A stretch of 64,000 nucleotides of DNA from an uncultured Collinsella sp. (GTDB lineage: Bacteria > Actinomycetota > Coriobacteriia > Coriobacteriales > Coriobacteriaceae), in contig CAAFGG010000018.1 of assembly GCA_900762325.1 (NCBI GenBank), forward strand, positions 36,638 to 100,637, written 5' to 3'. The notes under the pieces are model-generated. The model worked only from the letters and a program-made list of their open reading frames with translations, searched no databases and was not told where the DNA came from. Position numbers and translations under genes: made by a program. Below, piece by piece: positions 35,772 to 43,632 of this stretch (its first letter is position 1; each line of letters begins with the position of its first letter).

Positions 35772-35869
35772 ACCTACTCATTGGGGACAGACTTAAATGA
35801 TCGGCCTTACCTAAGTGTCGACAGGTTGCCCAAAGAATGGTCATTTAAGTCTGTCCCCAATGAGTAGGT
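35772..35869. repeat. Large palindromic intergenic element, family C
   Basis: Perfect 29-bp inverted arms (35772-35800 and 35841-35869) contain ATTGGGGACAGACTTAAATG. The interior is 40 bases without an obvious gene. It lies between the divergent metK and gltX genes, so it cannot be a terminator for either; it is more likely a mobile or REP-like element. Confidence 0.88.
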
Positions 35870-35949
35870 CGGTGCCCTTTGTGCGGAGGTTGCTTTGATG
35901 CTTTATACTGGTGCGGTTAGACATCCATCCTGCAATCGAGGAGATTTCC

Positions 35950-37425
35950 ATGGCATCAGACGTTCGCGTCCGCTTTGCACCCTCACCGACGGGCAAGCTG
36001 CACATCGGCGGCGCCCGCACCGCTATCTATAACTGGGCTTTCGCCCGCGCAAACGGCGGCACGTTCATCCTGCGCATCGACGACACCGACCCCACCCGCT
36101 CCACCGACGAGAACACGCAGATCATCCTGCGCGCCATGCGTTGGCTGGGCCTGGACTGGGACGAGGGTCCCGAGGTGGGCGGCGACTATGGCCCCTACGC
36201 TCAGACCGAGCGCCTGGACCTGTACAAGCAGGCCGCCCAGAAGCTTTGGGACGAGGGCAAGGCTTATCCCTGCTTCTGCACTAAGGAGCAGCTCGATGCC
36301 GATCGCAAGGCCGCGCAGGAGCGCAAGGACCCCTTCCAGGGCTATCAGCGCCGTTGCCGCGATCTTGATCCCGAGGAGGCCCGCCGCCGCATCGAGGCCG
36401 GCGAGTCCTACGTCCTGCGCATCAAGGTGCCCGAGGACCGCGGCGACGTCGTCATCCACGACGCCGTCCACGGCGAGGTGACCTTCGATGCCAAGGAGCT
36501 CGACGACTTTGTCATCTTCCGCTCCGACGGCACGCCCACGTACAACTTCGCGACCGTCGTCGACGACGCCATGATGAAGATCACCCATGTCATCCGCGGC
36601 GACGATCACCTGTCCAACACCCCGCGCCAGGTTATGGTCTACGAGGCCCTCGGCGCGCCCGTGCCTACGTTCGCCCACATCTCCATGATCCTGGGCGCCG
36701 ACGGCAAGAAGCTCTCCAAGCGCCACGGCGCCACCTCGGTGGAGGAGTACCGCGACGCCGGCTACCTGTCCGACGCCTTCGTCAACTACCTGGCGCTGCT
36801 CGGCTGGTCGCTCGACGGCGAGACCACGATCATCCCGCGCGATGTCCTGGCCAGCAAGTTCTCGCTCGACCGCATCTCCAAAAACCCGGCGACCTTCGAC
36901 CCCAAGAAGCTCGACTGGGTCAATGCCGAGTACATCAACGGGATGTCCGATGCTCAGTTTGCCGACGAGATCATGGTCCCCGAGTTGCACGAAGCAGGTC
37001 TCATCGAGGGTAATGTCGAGTACGGCGAGGATTGGATCGACGCGCTTGCCGCCATCGTCAAGCCGCGCACCAAGATGCCGGCCGACGCCGTGACCGTCGC
37101 TGCTCCCATCTTCGCTACGGCCGAGACGCTCGAGTATGACGAGAAATCCGTTAACAAGGGCCTGGCCAAGGAGGGCATGGGTGCCATTCTTGATGCCGCC
37201 AAGGCCGCGCTCGAGGGTGTGAACGAGTGGACGGCTGCCAACATCGACGCCGCGCTTGAGCCGCTGCCCGAGCAGATGGACCTCAAGAAGCGCGTGGTGT
37301 TCCAGGCCGTGCGCGTCGCCGTCTGCGGCAACATGGTGAGCCCTCCGCTGGGCGAGACCATGGCGCTCGTCGGTCGCGACGACTGCCTGGCGCGCATCGA
37401 CCGCGCCCGCACGATGGCGCTGTAA
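35950..37425 (+). CDS. gltX: Glutamyl-tRNA synthetase
   Basis: 491 residues from ATG 35950, with GAGGAG at 35938-35943. Class I synthetase: RFAPSPTGKLHIGGARTAIY holds the HIGH-type motif and KKLSKRHGATSVEEY the KMSKS motif. FCTKEQLDADRKAAQERKDP and DHLSNTPRQVMVYEALGAP are standard GltX segments. The C-terminal anticodon-binding bundle is complete. It charges the two tRNA-Glu species encoded earlier in the window. Followed by a terminator. Confidence 0.96.
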   Translation: MASDVRVRFAPSPTGKLHIGGARTAIYNWAFARANGGTFILRIDDTDPTRSTDENTQIILRAMRWLGLDWDEGPEVGGDYGPYAQTERLDLYKQAAQKLWDEGKAYPCFCTKEQLDADRKAAQERKDPFQGYQRRCRDLDPEEARRRIEAGESYVLRIKVPEDRGDVVIHDAVHGEVTFDAKELDDFVIFRSDGTPTYNFATVVDDAMMKITHVIRGDDHLSNTPRQVMVYEALGAPVPTFAHISMILGADGKKLSKRHGATSVEEYRDAGYLSDAFVNYLALLGWSLDGETTIIPRDVLASKFSLDRISKNPATFDPKKLDWVNAEYINGMSDAQFADEIMVPELHEAGLIEGNVEYGEDWIDALAAIVKPRTKMPADAVTVAAPIFATAETLEYDEKSVNKGLAKEGMGAILDAAKAALEGVNEWTAANIDAALEPLPEQMDLKKRVVFQAVRVAVCGNMVSPPLGETMALVGRDDCLARIDRARTMAL

Positions 37426-37448
37426 TCGCTGCGCAAACGTATGTATCC

Positions 37449-37481
37449 GAGCCCCGTTCACTCAGAGCGGGGCTCTTGTTT
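37449..37481 (+). terminator. Intrinsic terminator after gltX
   Basis: GAGCCCCG (37449-37456) pairs with CGGGGCTC (37468-37475), followed by TTGTTT. Confidence 0.75.
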
Positions 37482-37514
37482 CTGTTGACGTATGGGATAG
37501 GAGGTGCTGGGGCC

Positions 37515-39968
37515 ATGGCCGAGCAACTGTCGCTGTTTGGTTCGCCGGAACCGGGGGAAGCTCCGGTGAAACCCGTGCCTGCTGCTGCCTCGACTCAGTC
37601 TAAGCCTGCGCCTGAGCCCGTCACCGCCTACGTGAGCATGGTCCTCGACATCCCGACGCGTGCGCTGTCCGAGCCGTTTGCTTACGGCATTCCCCGGTCC
37701 CTTGCTAACGAGGCGCAGATCGGATCCACGGTCCTGGTTAACTTTGGCAACCGTGCGGCCGCGGGCTATATCGTCGACATCGCGCCTGAGCTGGGCGACC
37801 TACAGGGCAACAACGCCCTCGACCCCGCGCGCATTAAAGCCATCGAGGCTATCCTCAGCAAACCGCTCTTTACCGCCGAGGCTGCCCGTATCGCACGCTG
37901 GATGAGCCGCGAGTATGTCGCGACACTTTCCGAGTGCCTGCGCCTTTTCTTGCCACCGGGTGGAAGTCCGCGTGTGGTCAAGGGCGACGATGGCGTGTGG
38001 ACGGTTGAACGTCCCGCCGTCAAGCCTATCCAAAACCGCTGGGTCATGCTCACGCCCGAGGGATTTGACTATACGCCGCCCAAGACCGCCGTTCGCCAGC
38101 GTCAGCTCATCGAGGCGCTCCAGTGCGGACCGGTCACGACGCGCGACCTCAACCTGCTCTATAACAGCATGTCGGCGACTATCAAGGCGCTCGAAAAGCG
38201 CGGCGTCGTGGTGGTGGAGGAGCGCCGTGCGTGGCGTGGCTGCAGCGAGCAGACCACGCTGTCCTCGGCAAGCGGCAAGGCGCCGGTCGCACTTACCAAC
38301 GGCCAGCAGCAGGCACTCGCGCAGATTGAGCGCGCTCGCCTGGATGCGCACGGCGACGTGGTGCTGGTTGACGGTGTTACGGGCTCCGGCAAAACCGAGG
38401 TCTACCTCTCAGCTATCGAGCGCGTGCTCGCGGCCGGTCGCTCGGCCTGCGTGCTCGTGCCCGAGATCTCGCTGACGGCCCAGACCGTCGGCCGCTTCCG
38501 CTCGCGCTTTGGCGAGACGGTCGCTGTGTTCCATTCGCGCCTTTCGGCCGGCGAGCGCCTGGACCAGTGGGATATGGTATCCAGCGGTGCGGCCCGCGTG
38601 GTCGTCGGCGCCCGTTCAGCGCTCTTTTGCCCGCTCAGCGACTTGGGCCTTATCATCATCGACGAGGAGCACGAGACCAGCTACAAGCAGGGCTCCAGTC
38701 CGCGCTACCATGCGCGCGAGGTGGCGGCCGAGATGGCGCGGCGCTACCGCTGCCCGCTCGTGTTGGGCTCCGCCACGCCTTCTGCCGAGGCCCTCGACCG
38801 CTGTCGCCGCGGTACGTACAACAGCGCCACCTGGACGCGCGTCGAGATGCCCGAGCGCCCGGGACACGCTGTACTGCCTACGGTTCGAATCGCAGACCTG
38901 CGCCGTGAGTTTTCTCACGGCAGCCGCTCCATGTTCTCAAAACCGTTGATGGAAGGCTTGGAACGCGTGGTCGAGCGCCGCGAAAAGGCCGTGCTGTTGC
39001 ACAACCGCCGTGGCTTTGCGCCGTTCTTGATGTGCCGCGAGTGCGGATGCGTCCCCACCTGCAATCACTGCTCCACCGCGCTTACGTATCACGAGCGCAC
39101 GCACACGCTGCAGTGTCACACATGCGGTTCGTCTTGGCGCGTGCAGCCGTATCCCGCGCCCACGAGCCGTTGCCCCAAATGTGGCAGTCGCTACCTAGCA
39201 AAAATGGGTCTGGGCACTCAGCAGATCGAGGACGCACTGCACCAGATGCTTCCTGAGGATGTCGCCATTATTCGCATGGATGCCGATTCCACGCGCGGCA
39301 AGGATGCGCACAAAAAGCTGCTCGAGCAATTCGATGCGGCCGATTGCGCCGTTTTGCTGGGCACCCAAATGATCGCAAAGGGTCTCGACTTTCCCGAGGT
39401 CACGCTCGTGGGCGTGGTCAATGCCGACTTCGCCCTCAAGCTGCCGGACTTCCGCGCAGGGGAGCGCGCCTACGACCTGCTGGAACAGGTGGCGGGCCGT
39501 GCCGGTCGCGGCGATCGTCCCGGCGAGGTGATCATCCAGACCTACCTGCCCGATGACCCGGTAATTCGCGCCGTCGCTGAGCACGACCGTTCGATCTTTA
39601 CCGACTACGACCTGGACCAGCGCCGCGACGCGCTGTACCCGCCGTTTGTTCGCCTGGTCAACATCTTGGTGTGGTCGGCGAACCGAGACGACGCGCAGGA
39701 CTACATCGGGCGCATTGCAAAGCTTCTTAAGCGCCGTTGGCATGCCGCCGCGCCCGACTTTTTACGGGCGGGGAGTGCCGTGCCGCAGGTGCTGGGCCCG
39801 GCTTCGTGTGTAATCGAGAGAGCCAAGGACCGTTATCGCTTCCATCTGCTTGTGAAGTCGCCCGTGGGGTACCATGTCTCTGATGATATCGACGCCTGCC
39901 TCAAAGAGGTGGGCTCTGTGCGCGGCGTGAGCGTGAGCGTTGATGTCGACGCCTATGATTTGATGTAA
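37515..39968 (+). CDS. priA: Primosomal protein N' (PriA helicase)
   Basis: 817 residues from ATG 37515, preceded by AGGAGG at 37499-37504. Restarts stalled replication forks. An N-terminal 3' binding domain comes first, then helicase motifs: VDGVTGSGKTEVYLSAIERV (Walker A), LIIIDEEHETSYKQGSSPRY (DEEH box) and VLGSATPSAEAL. The zinc-binding insert is complete (CRECGCVPTCNHC, then CHTCGSSW and CPKCGS, eight Cys). The C-terminal helicase motifs include MIAKGLDFPEVTLVGVV and EQVAGRAGRGDRPG. The next gene, def, begins 18 bases later; priA-def-fmt-rsmB is a common bacterial order. Confidence 0.95.
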   Translation: MAEQLSLFGSPEPGEAPVKPVPAAASTQSKPAPEPVTAYVSMVLDIPTRALSEPFAYGIPRSLANEAQIGSTVLVNFGNRAAAGYIVDIAPELGDLQGNNALDPARIKAIEAILSKPLFTAEAARIARWMSREYVATLSECLRLFLPPGGSPRVVKGDDGVWTVERPAVKPIQNRWVMLTPEGFDYTPPKTAVRQRQLIEALQCGPVTTRDLNLLYNSMSATIKALEKRGVVVVEERRAWRGCSEQTTLSSASGKAPVALTNGQQQALAQIERARLDAHGDVVLVDGVTGSGKTEVYLSAIERVLAAGRSACVLVPEISLTAQTVGRFRSRFGETVAVFHSRLSAGERLDQWDMVSSGAARVVVGARSALFCPLSDLGLIIIDEEHETSYKQGSSPRYHAREVAAEMARRYRCPLVLGSATPSAEALDRCRRGTYNSATWTRVEMPERPGHAVLPTVRIADLRREFSHGSRSMFSKPLMEGLERVVERREKAVLLHNRRGFAPFLMCRECGCVPTCNHCSTALTYHERTHTLQCHTCGSSWRVQPYPAPTSRCPKCGSRYLAKMGLGTQQIEDALHQMLPEDVAIIRMDADSTRGKDAHKKLLEQFDAADCAVLLGTQMIAKGLDFPEVTLVGVVNADFALKLPDFRAGERAYDLLEQVAGRAGRGDRPGEVIIQTYLPDDPVIRAVAEHDRSIFTDYDLDQRRDALYPPFVRLVNILVWSANRDDAQDYIGRIAKLLKRRWHAAAPDFLRAGSAVPQVLGPASCVIERAKDRYRFHLLVKSPVGYHVSDDIDACLKEVGSVRGVSVSVDVDAYDLM

Positions 39969-39986
39969 CAACCCGAAAGGATGGCC

Positions 39987-40523
39987 ATGGAAGCCAACGG
40001 AATCGTACTGTCGCCCGACCCTCGTCTGCGCCAGGAGTGCGCCGTCATCGAGGAGATCACCCCGGCAATCGAGGCGCTTGCCGAGAAGATGAAGAAGATG
40101 ATGTTTGAGAACGGCGGCTGCGGCCTGGCTGCCCCGCAGATCGGCGAGCTCATTCAGCTCGTCACCATCGACTGCGACTACAGCGACAAGAACGACTACG
40201 ACCCCTACGTGCTCATCAACCCCGTCATTGTTGAGCAGAGCGACCATCTGGTGCCGTTTAGCGAGGGCTGCCTGTCCATCCCCGGCATTAGCTGCGAGAT
40301 CGAGCGTCCCGACCATGTCGTAGTCGAGGCATATGACCTGGACGCCAACCTGATTCGCTATGAGGCCACGGGCGATTTGTTCTGCGTGTGCCTGCAGCAC
40401 GAGATCGATCACCTGCACGGCAACACCATGTTCGAGCGATTGAAGCCGATGCAGAGGCTCAAGGCAGTCAAGGAGTACCAGGACGCCCTGGCCCGCGGCG
40501 CTCGACCGGGCGAGACGGAGTAG
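39987..40523 (+). CDS. def: Peptide deformylase
   Basis: 178 residues. Removes the formyl group from nascent proteins. The three metal-site motifs are intact: GGCGLAAPQIG, EGCLSIPG, and QHEIDHLHG. Two ATGs are in frame. The first (39981) overlaps the ribosome site AAAGGA, so the second, six bases later, is preferred. Its partner fmt is encoded next on the same strand but after a 325-base gap that carries a large palindrome. Confidence 0.94.
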   Translation: MEANGIVLSPDPRLRQECAVIEEITPAIEALAEKMKKMMFENGGCGLAAPQIGELIQLVTIDCDYSDKNDYDPYVLINPVIVEQSDHLVPFSEGCLSIPGISCEIERPDHVVVEAYDLDANLIRYEATGDLFCVCLQHEIDHLHGNTMFERLKPMQRLKAVKEYQDALARGARPGETE

Positions 40524-40529
40524 GTCCCA

Positions 40530-40635
40530 CAGTCCCCGGTGCTGAGCGCCCACATATCATCCCGTGCTCAAACATTCTCGCTTTGCTGCGAAACTGCGCG
40601 CGGGACGCTATGTGGGCGCTCAGCACCGGGGACTG
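40530..40635. repeat. Large palindromic intergenic element, family D
   Basis: Perfect 27-bp inverted arms (40530-40556 and 40609-40635) with core CCCCGGTGCTGAGCGCCCAC and a 52-base interior. It starts 7 bases after the def stop and lies within the def-fmt spacer. The rest of that spacer (40636-40848) shows no gene. Confidence 0.88.
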
Positions 40636-40848
40636 CGTTGTTCTGGCTCGGTTCGCCCGGGTGCCGTTGGGCCAGGGAGGGGCGTCTTCGCTGATAATTG
40701 CTTTGTTGGGAGGGCTGCTTTTGCCGCAGTCCTTTCTTTGTTTTTGGGTATATTTGAACGTGTTGAATTGATCTGGCGTCTTGGTTGGGACTTGGCCTGG
40801 CGCTGTTATTTGTAGCCTTCTTGGCTCTGGGTTTGAGGGGTCTATTTT

Positions 40849-41769
40849 ATGCGTATTGTGTTTATGGGTACGCCTGATTTTGCTGTACCTTCGCTGACTT
40901 CGCTTGTTGAGGCTGGGAACGAGATTGCTCTTGTTGTTACTCGTCCCGATGCTGTTCGCGGACGTGGTAAGAAGCTGGAGCCGTCTCCTGTTAAGGCTAA
41001 GGCGCTTGAGCTTGGTCTGCCGGTTATTGAGGCTAATCGTATGACGGCCGAGGTTGTTGAGGCGCTCCAAGCTGCGCAAGCCGATATTTTCTGTGTGGCT
41101 GCTTATGGTTGCATTTTGCCCGATGAAGTGCTGTATATGGCGCCGCTCGGCATTGTGAATGTTCATGCGTCCTTGCTGCCTCGTTGGCGTGGGGCTGCTC
41201 CTATTCAGCGTGCGATTCTCGCTGGTGATGAGATTGCTGGCGTTTCCATTATGCGCATTGGGCATGGCGTGGATACCGGCGCTTATTGCGCGCAGGCGTC
41301 TACGTCGGTTGCCGGTAAGCATGCTGAGGCGCTGACCATGGAGCTTGGTGAGCTTGGCGGCAAACTGCTTGCCGATACGCTTCCTTCTCTTGCCGATGGT
41401 ACCGTCGTGTGGACTGAGCAGGATGAGGCGCTCGTCACGCATGCTGGCAAGATTTCCAAGCAGGAGATGCGTTTGGATCCGCAAATGGCGGCGCTCGATT
41501 GCGTGCGTCATGTGCTGGCCTCGTCCGATACCGCGCCTGCTCGTTGCGTGATTGCCGGCAAGACCGTGCGTGTGCTCGATGCTGCGCTGTCCGATGTTTC
41601 GCTTGGCGAGGGCGCCGTTGACGTTAAGGCCAAGCGTGTTTACCTGGGTCTTTCCGATGGCTCGATTGAGTTGCTCGAGGTTAAGCCAGATGGCAAGCGT
41701 GCTATGGCCGCTTCTGCTTGGGCTGCCGGCCTGCAGGGCGCCGATCTTATCTGGGGTGTTTTGTCATGA
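40849..41769 (+). CDS. fmt: Methionyl-tRNA formyltransferase
   Basis: 306 residues. Formylates initiator Met-tRNA using 10-formyl-THF. RIVFMGTPDFAVPSLTSLVE, VNVHASLLPRWRGAAPIQRA with the catalytic Asn-His region, and GVSIMRIGHGVDTGAYCA are all family hallmarks. Full length. GAGGGG lies ahead of the ATG. Codons here end in T far more often than in gltX or priA, a visible shift shared with the first part of rsmB. The stop overlaps the rsmB start by ATGA. Confidence 0.95.
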   Translation: MRIVFMGTPDFAVPSLTSLVEAGNEIALVVTRPDAVRGRGKKLEPSPVKAKALELGLPVIEANRMTAEVVEALQAAQADIFCVAAYGCILPDEVLYMAPLGIVNVHASLLPRWRGAAPIQRAILAGDEIAGVSIMRIGHGVDTGAYCAQASTSVAGKHAEALTMELGELGGKLLADTLPSLADGTVVWTEQDEALVTHAGKISKQEMRLDPQMAALDCVRHVLASSDTAPARCVIAGKTVRVLDAALSDVSLGEGAVDVKAKRVYLGLSDGSIELLEVKPDGKRAMAASAWAAGLQGADLIWGVLS

Positions 41770-43166
41770 GCAAGCTGTCTCCTGCGCGCAAGCTTGCGCT
41801 CGATGTGCTGATGGAGGCCGATCGCCGCGGCATGTATGCGCGCGACGTGCTGTCCTCTCGCGCATCGGCCAAGGCTATTGACCAGCGCGATTCCGCTTTT
41901 GCCGCCCGCTTGGCGCTGGGCGTGGCCGCTACGCAGGGTATTTTGGACGAGCTGCTCGATCAGTTTCTTGATAAGCCTAAAAAGGTTGCGCCGCGTGTTC
42001 GCATGGCGCTTCGTATCTCGGCTTTCGAGATGCTCTATCTACATACGCCTGGCCGTGTTGCTGTAAGTCAGGGTGTTGAGCTGGTTCGCTGCGGCGCTAA
42101 GTCCGCCGCTGGCTTGGCCAATGCTGTACTGCATAAGGTTGCGGACAATGTTGAGGACTTTGCTACTGCGTCCGATGTGGATGAGTCTGAGCGACGCTTG
42201 GTTCGTCTGTCGCGCCTGATGGGTCTGCCGCGTTGGCTGTGCGCTCGTATTATGGCATCGTTCGACACGCCTGAGGGTGCGCTTAACTTTGCCGGCAATC
42301 TGGCCCCCGCCCCGCTGGCCCTGCATGAGAACGCCTTTGCGACCAAGGCCGACCCGTTTATCTCCCAGCTTGTGGCACCCGTGTTCCCGGGCTGCCATGC
42401 TCCGGTCGATGCGCAGGTCACGGTTGCATCGGGCGTGTTTGAGCGTGCTGCCGCGGTTGCCTCGGACCTCAACGCCCAGCTTATTGCGACTTCCGCGACC
42501 CGTCCCGGTCGTTGCCTTGAGATTGGCGCGGGCCGCGGCACCAAGACCTATGTGATGATGTGCCAGGCCAAGCGCGCCGGGTACGAGCGTCAGCATACCG
42601 CGCTCGATCTGCACGATCGTAAGTGCGATCAGAATCTCGCGCGCCTGCATAAGGCGGGCATCTCGGGCGTTCGTACGGTGTCGGGCGATGCCTGCGAGCT
42701 CAATGAGGTGCTCACGTCGTTTGATGCCATGCTCGGCGAGCCTGCCCTGTTCGACACGGTGTTTATCGATGCGCCGTGCTCTGGCACCGGCACCATGCGT
42801 CGCCACCCCGAGATTCCGTGGCGCCTGACCGAGAATGACGTTACGACTGAGCTGCCCAAGCTGCAGCTGACGATGCTCAAGGAAGCAGCCGCGCGCGTGG
42901 CTGCCGGCGGAGAGCTCATCTATGCCACCTGCTCGGTTTTTGATGAAGAGAACACGCAGGTCATGGATGCCTTTTTGGCCTCTCCCGAGGGTGCCGGCTT
43001 TAGTGTGGCACCCCTTTCCGAGGCGCAGATTCTGCAACTTCCCGATTTCGCGCAGGCTAAGAAGCTCGTATCCGTACGCCAGAACGATCGAGGCCTCTTC
43101 CAAAGCGTGCCGGTAAACGCCGACTCCTACGACGGCCACTTCTGCGCCCGCCTGGTCCACAAGTAG
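41766..43166 (+). CDS. rsmB: 16S rRNA (cytosine-967-C5)-methyltransferase
   Basis: 466 residues from ATG 41766. Residues 1-140 form a NusB-like RNA-binding domain. The C-terminal part is a Rossmann methyltransferase: CLEIGAGRGTKTYVMM for SAM, and the two Cys motifs DAPCSGTGTMRRHPEI and YATCSVFDEENTQ for catalysis and product release. It methylates C967 of 16S rRNA. Translation is coupled to fmt. A hairpin repeat follows its stop. Confidence 0.93.
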   Translation: MSKLSPARKLALDVLMEADRRGMYARDVLSSRASAKAIDQRDSAFAARLALGVAATQGILDELLDQFLDKPKKVAPRVRMALRISAFEMLYLHTPGRVAVSQGVELVRCGAKSAAGLANAVLHKVADNVEDFATASDVDESERRLVRLSRLMGLPRWLCARIMASFDTPEGALNFAGNLAPAPLALHENAFATKADPFISQLVAPVFPGCHAPVDAQVTVASGVFERAAAVASDLNAQLIATSATRPGRCLEIGAGRGTKTYVMMCQAKRAGYERQHTALDLHDRKCDQNLARLHKAGISGVRTVSGDACELNEVLTSFDAMLGEPALFDTVFIDAPCSGTGTMRRHPEIPWRLTENDVTTELPKLQLTMLKEAAARVAAGGELIYATCSVFDEENTQVMDAFLASPEGAGFSVAPLSEAQILQLPDFAQAKKLVSVRQNDRGLFQSVPVNADSYDGHFCARLVHK

Positions 43167-43170
43167 CTAC

Positions 43171-43240
43171 TAAGTTGCGGTGAAATAGGGATTGAATATA
43201 GGCTTCTAGCCGCCAAACAGTCCTTATTTCACCGCAACTC
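43171..43240. repeat. Hairpin repeat family A, copy 2
   Basis: Inverted arms AAGTTGCGGTGAAATA (43172-43187) and TATTTCACCGCAACT (43225-43239) flank 37 bases. It sits 4 bases after the rsmB stop, in convergent position to the next unit, as the first copy does after cbiJ. Confidence 0.82.
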
Positions 43241-43268
43241 ATAGAGATGCCTGGGTAGCTAAAGAATC

Positions 43269-43297
43269 AGCCCCGCGATCGATGTTGATTGCGGGGC
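43269..43297 (-). terminator. Hairpin after the zinc-ribbon gene
   Basis: CCCCGC and GCGGGG (43271-43276 and 43291-43296) form a stem beyond the stop of the small zinc-ribbon gene. The following T content on the minus strand is modest (TGATTCTTT). Confidence 0.5.
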
Positions 43298-43307
43298 CGC
43301 GTTGTTT

Positions 43308-43544
43308 CTAGTGGCTATGCGGGCAGTTGGCGCAGCAGCCGCTCGTGGCGCTGGTGCTGGAGCCGCCGCTTCGCTGGTCGGTGTTGTAGAAACCGCTGCC
43401 CTCAAATTTAATGCCGCTGGCCGAGAACGTCTTGGCCGCCGGGGCACCGCAGCTGGGGCACACGACCTCGGGAGTCTCGGACATGGGATGCTCAACCTCA
43501 AACACGTTGCCGCAGCTCGAGCACTTGTAATCGTAGCGCGCCAT
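43308..43544 (-). CDS. FmdB-family zinc ribbon protein
   Basis: 78 residues. ARYDYKCSSCGNVFEVEHPM and VVCPSCGAPAAKTFSAS give two CxxC pairs for one zinc. This is the short regulator-like FmdB family of unknown exact role. The tail is Gly/Ser-rich and ends CCANCPHSH, an extra Cys/His cluster. AAGGAAG lies before the ATG. Separated from the glucanotransferase gene upstream by a hairpin. Confidence 0.85.
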   Translation of the reverse strand: MARYDYKCSSCGNVFEVEHPMSETPEVVCPSCGAPAAKTFSASGIKFEGSGFYNTDQRSGGSSTSATSGCCANCPHSH

Positions 43545-43566
43545 AATACTTCCTTTTCAGCACAAA

Positions 43567-43588
43567 GCGGGCAGATTACTCTGCCCGC
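43567..43588 (-). terminator. Hairpin at the end of the glycogen cluster
   Basis: GCGGGCAG and CTGCCCGC form an 8-bp stem with a 6-base loop, then TTTGTG on the minus strand. It lies 45 bases after the stop of the GH13-GH77 fusion. Confidence 0.6.
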
Positions 43589-43632
43589 AAAAATTCAAAC
43601 GTCTGTAACTGTACCCTATATCGGGGGTTTTA

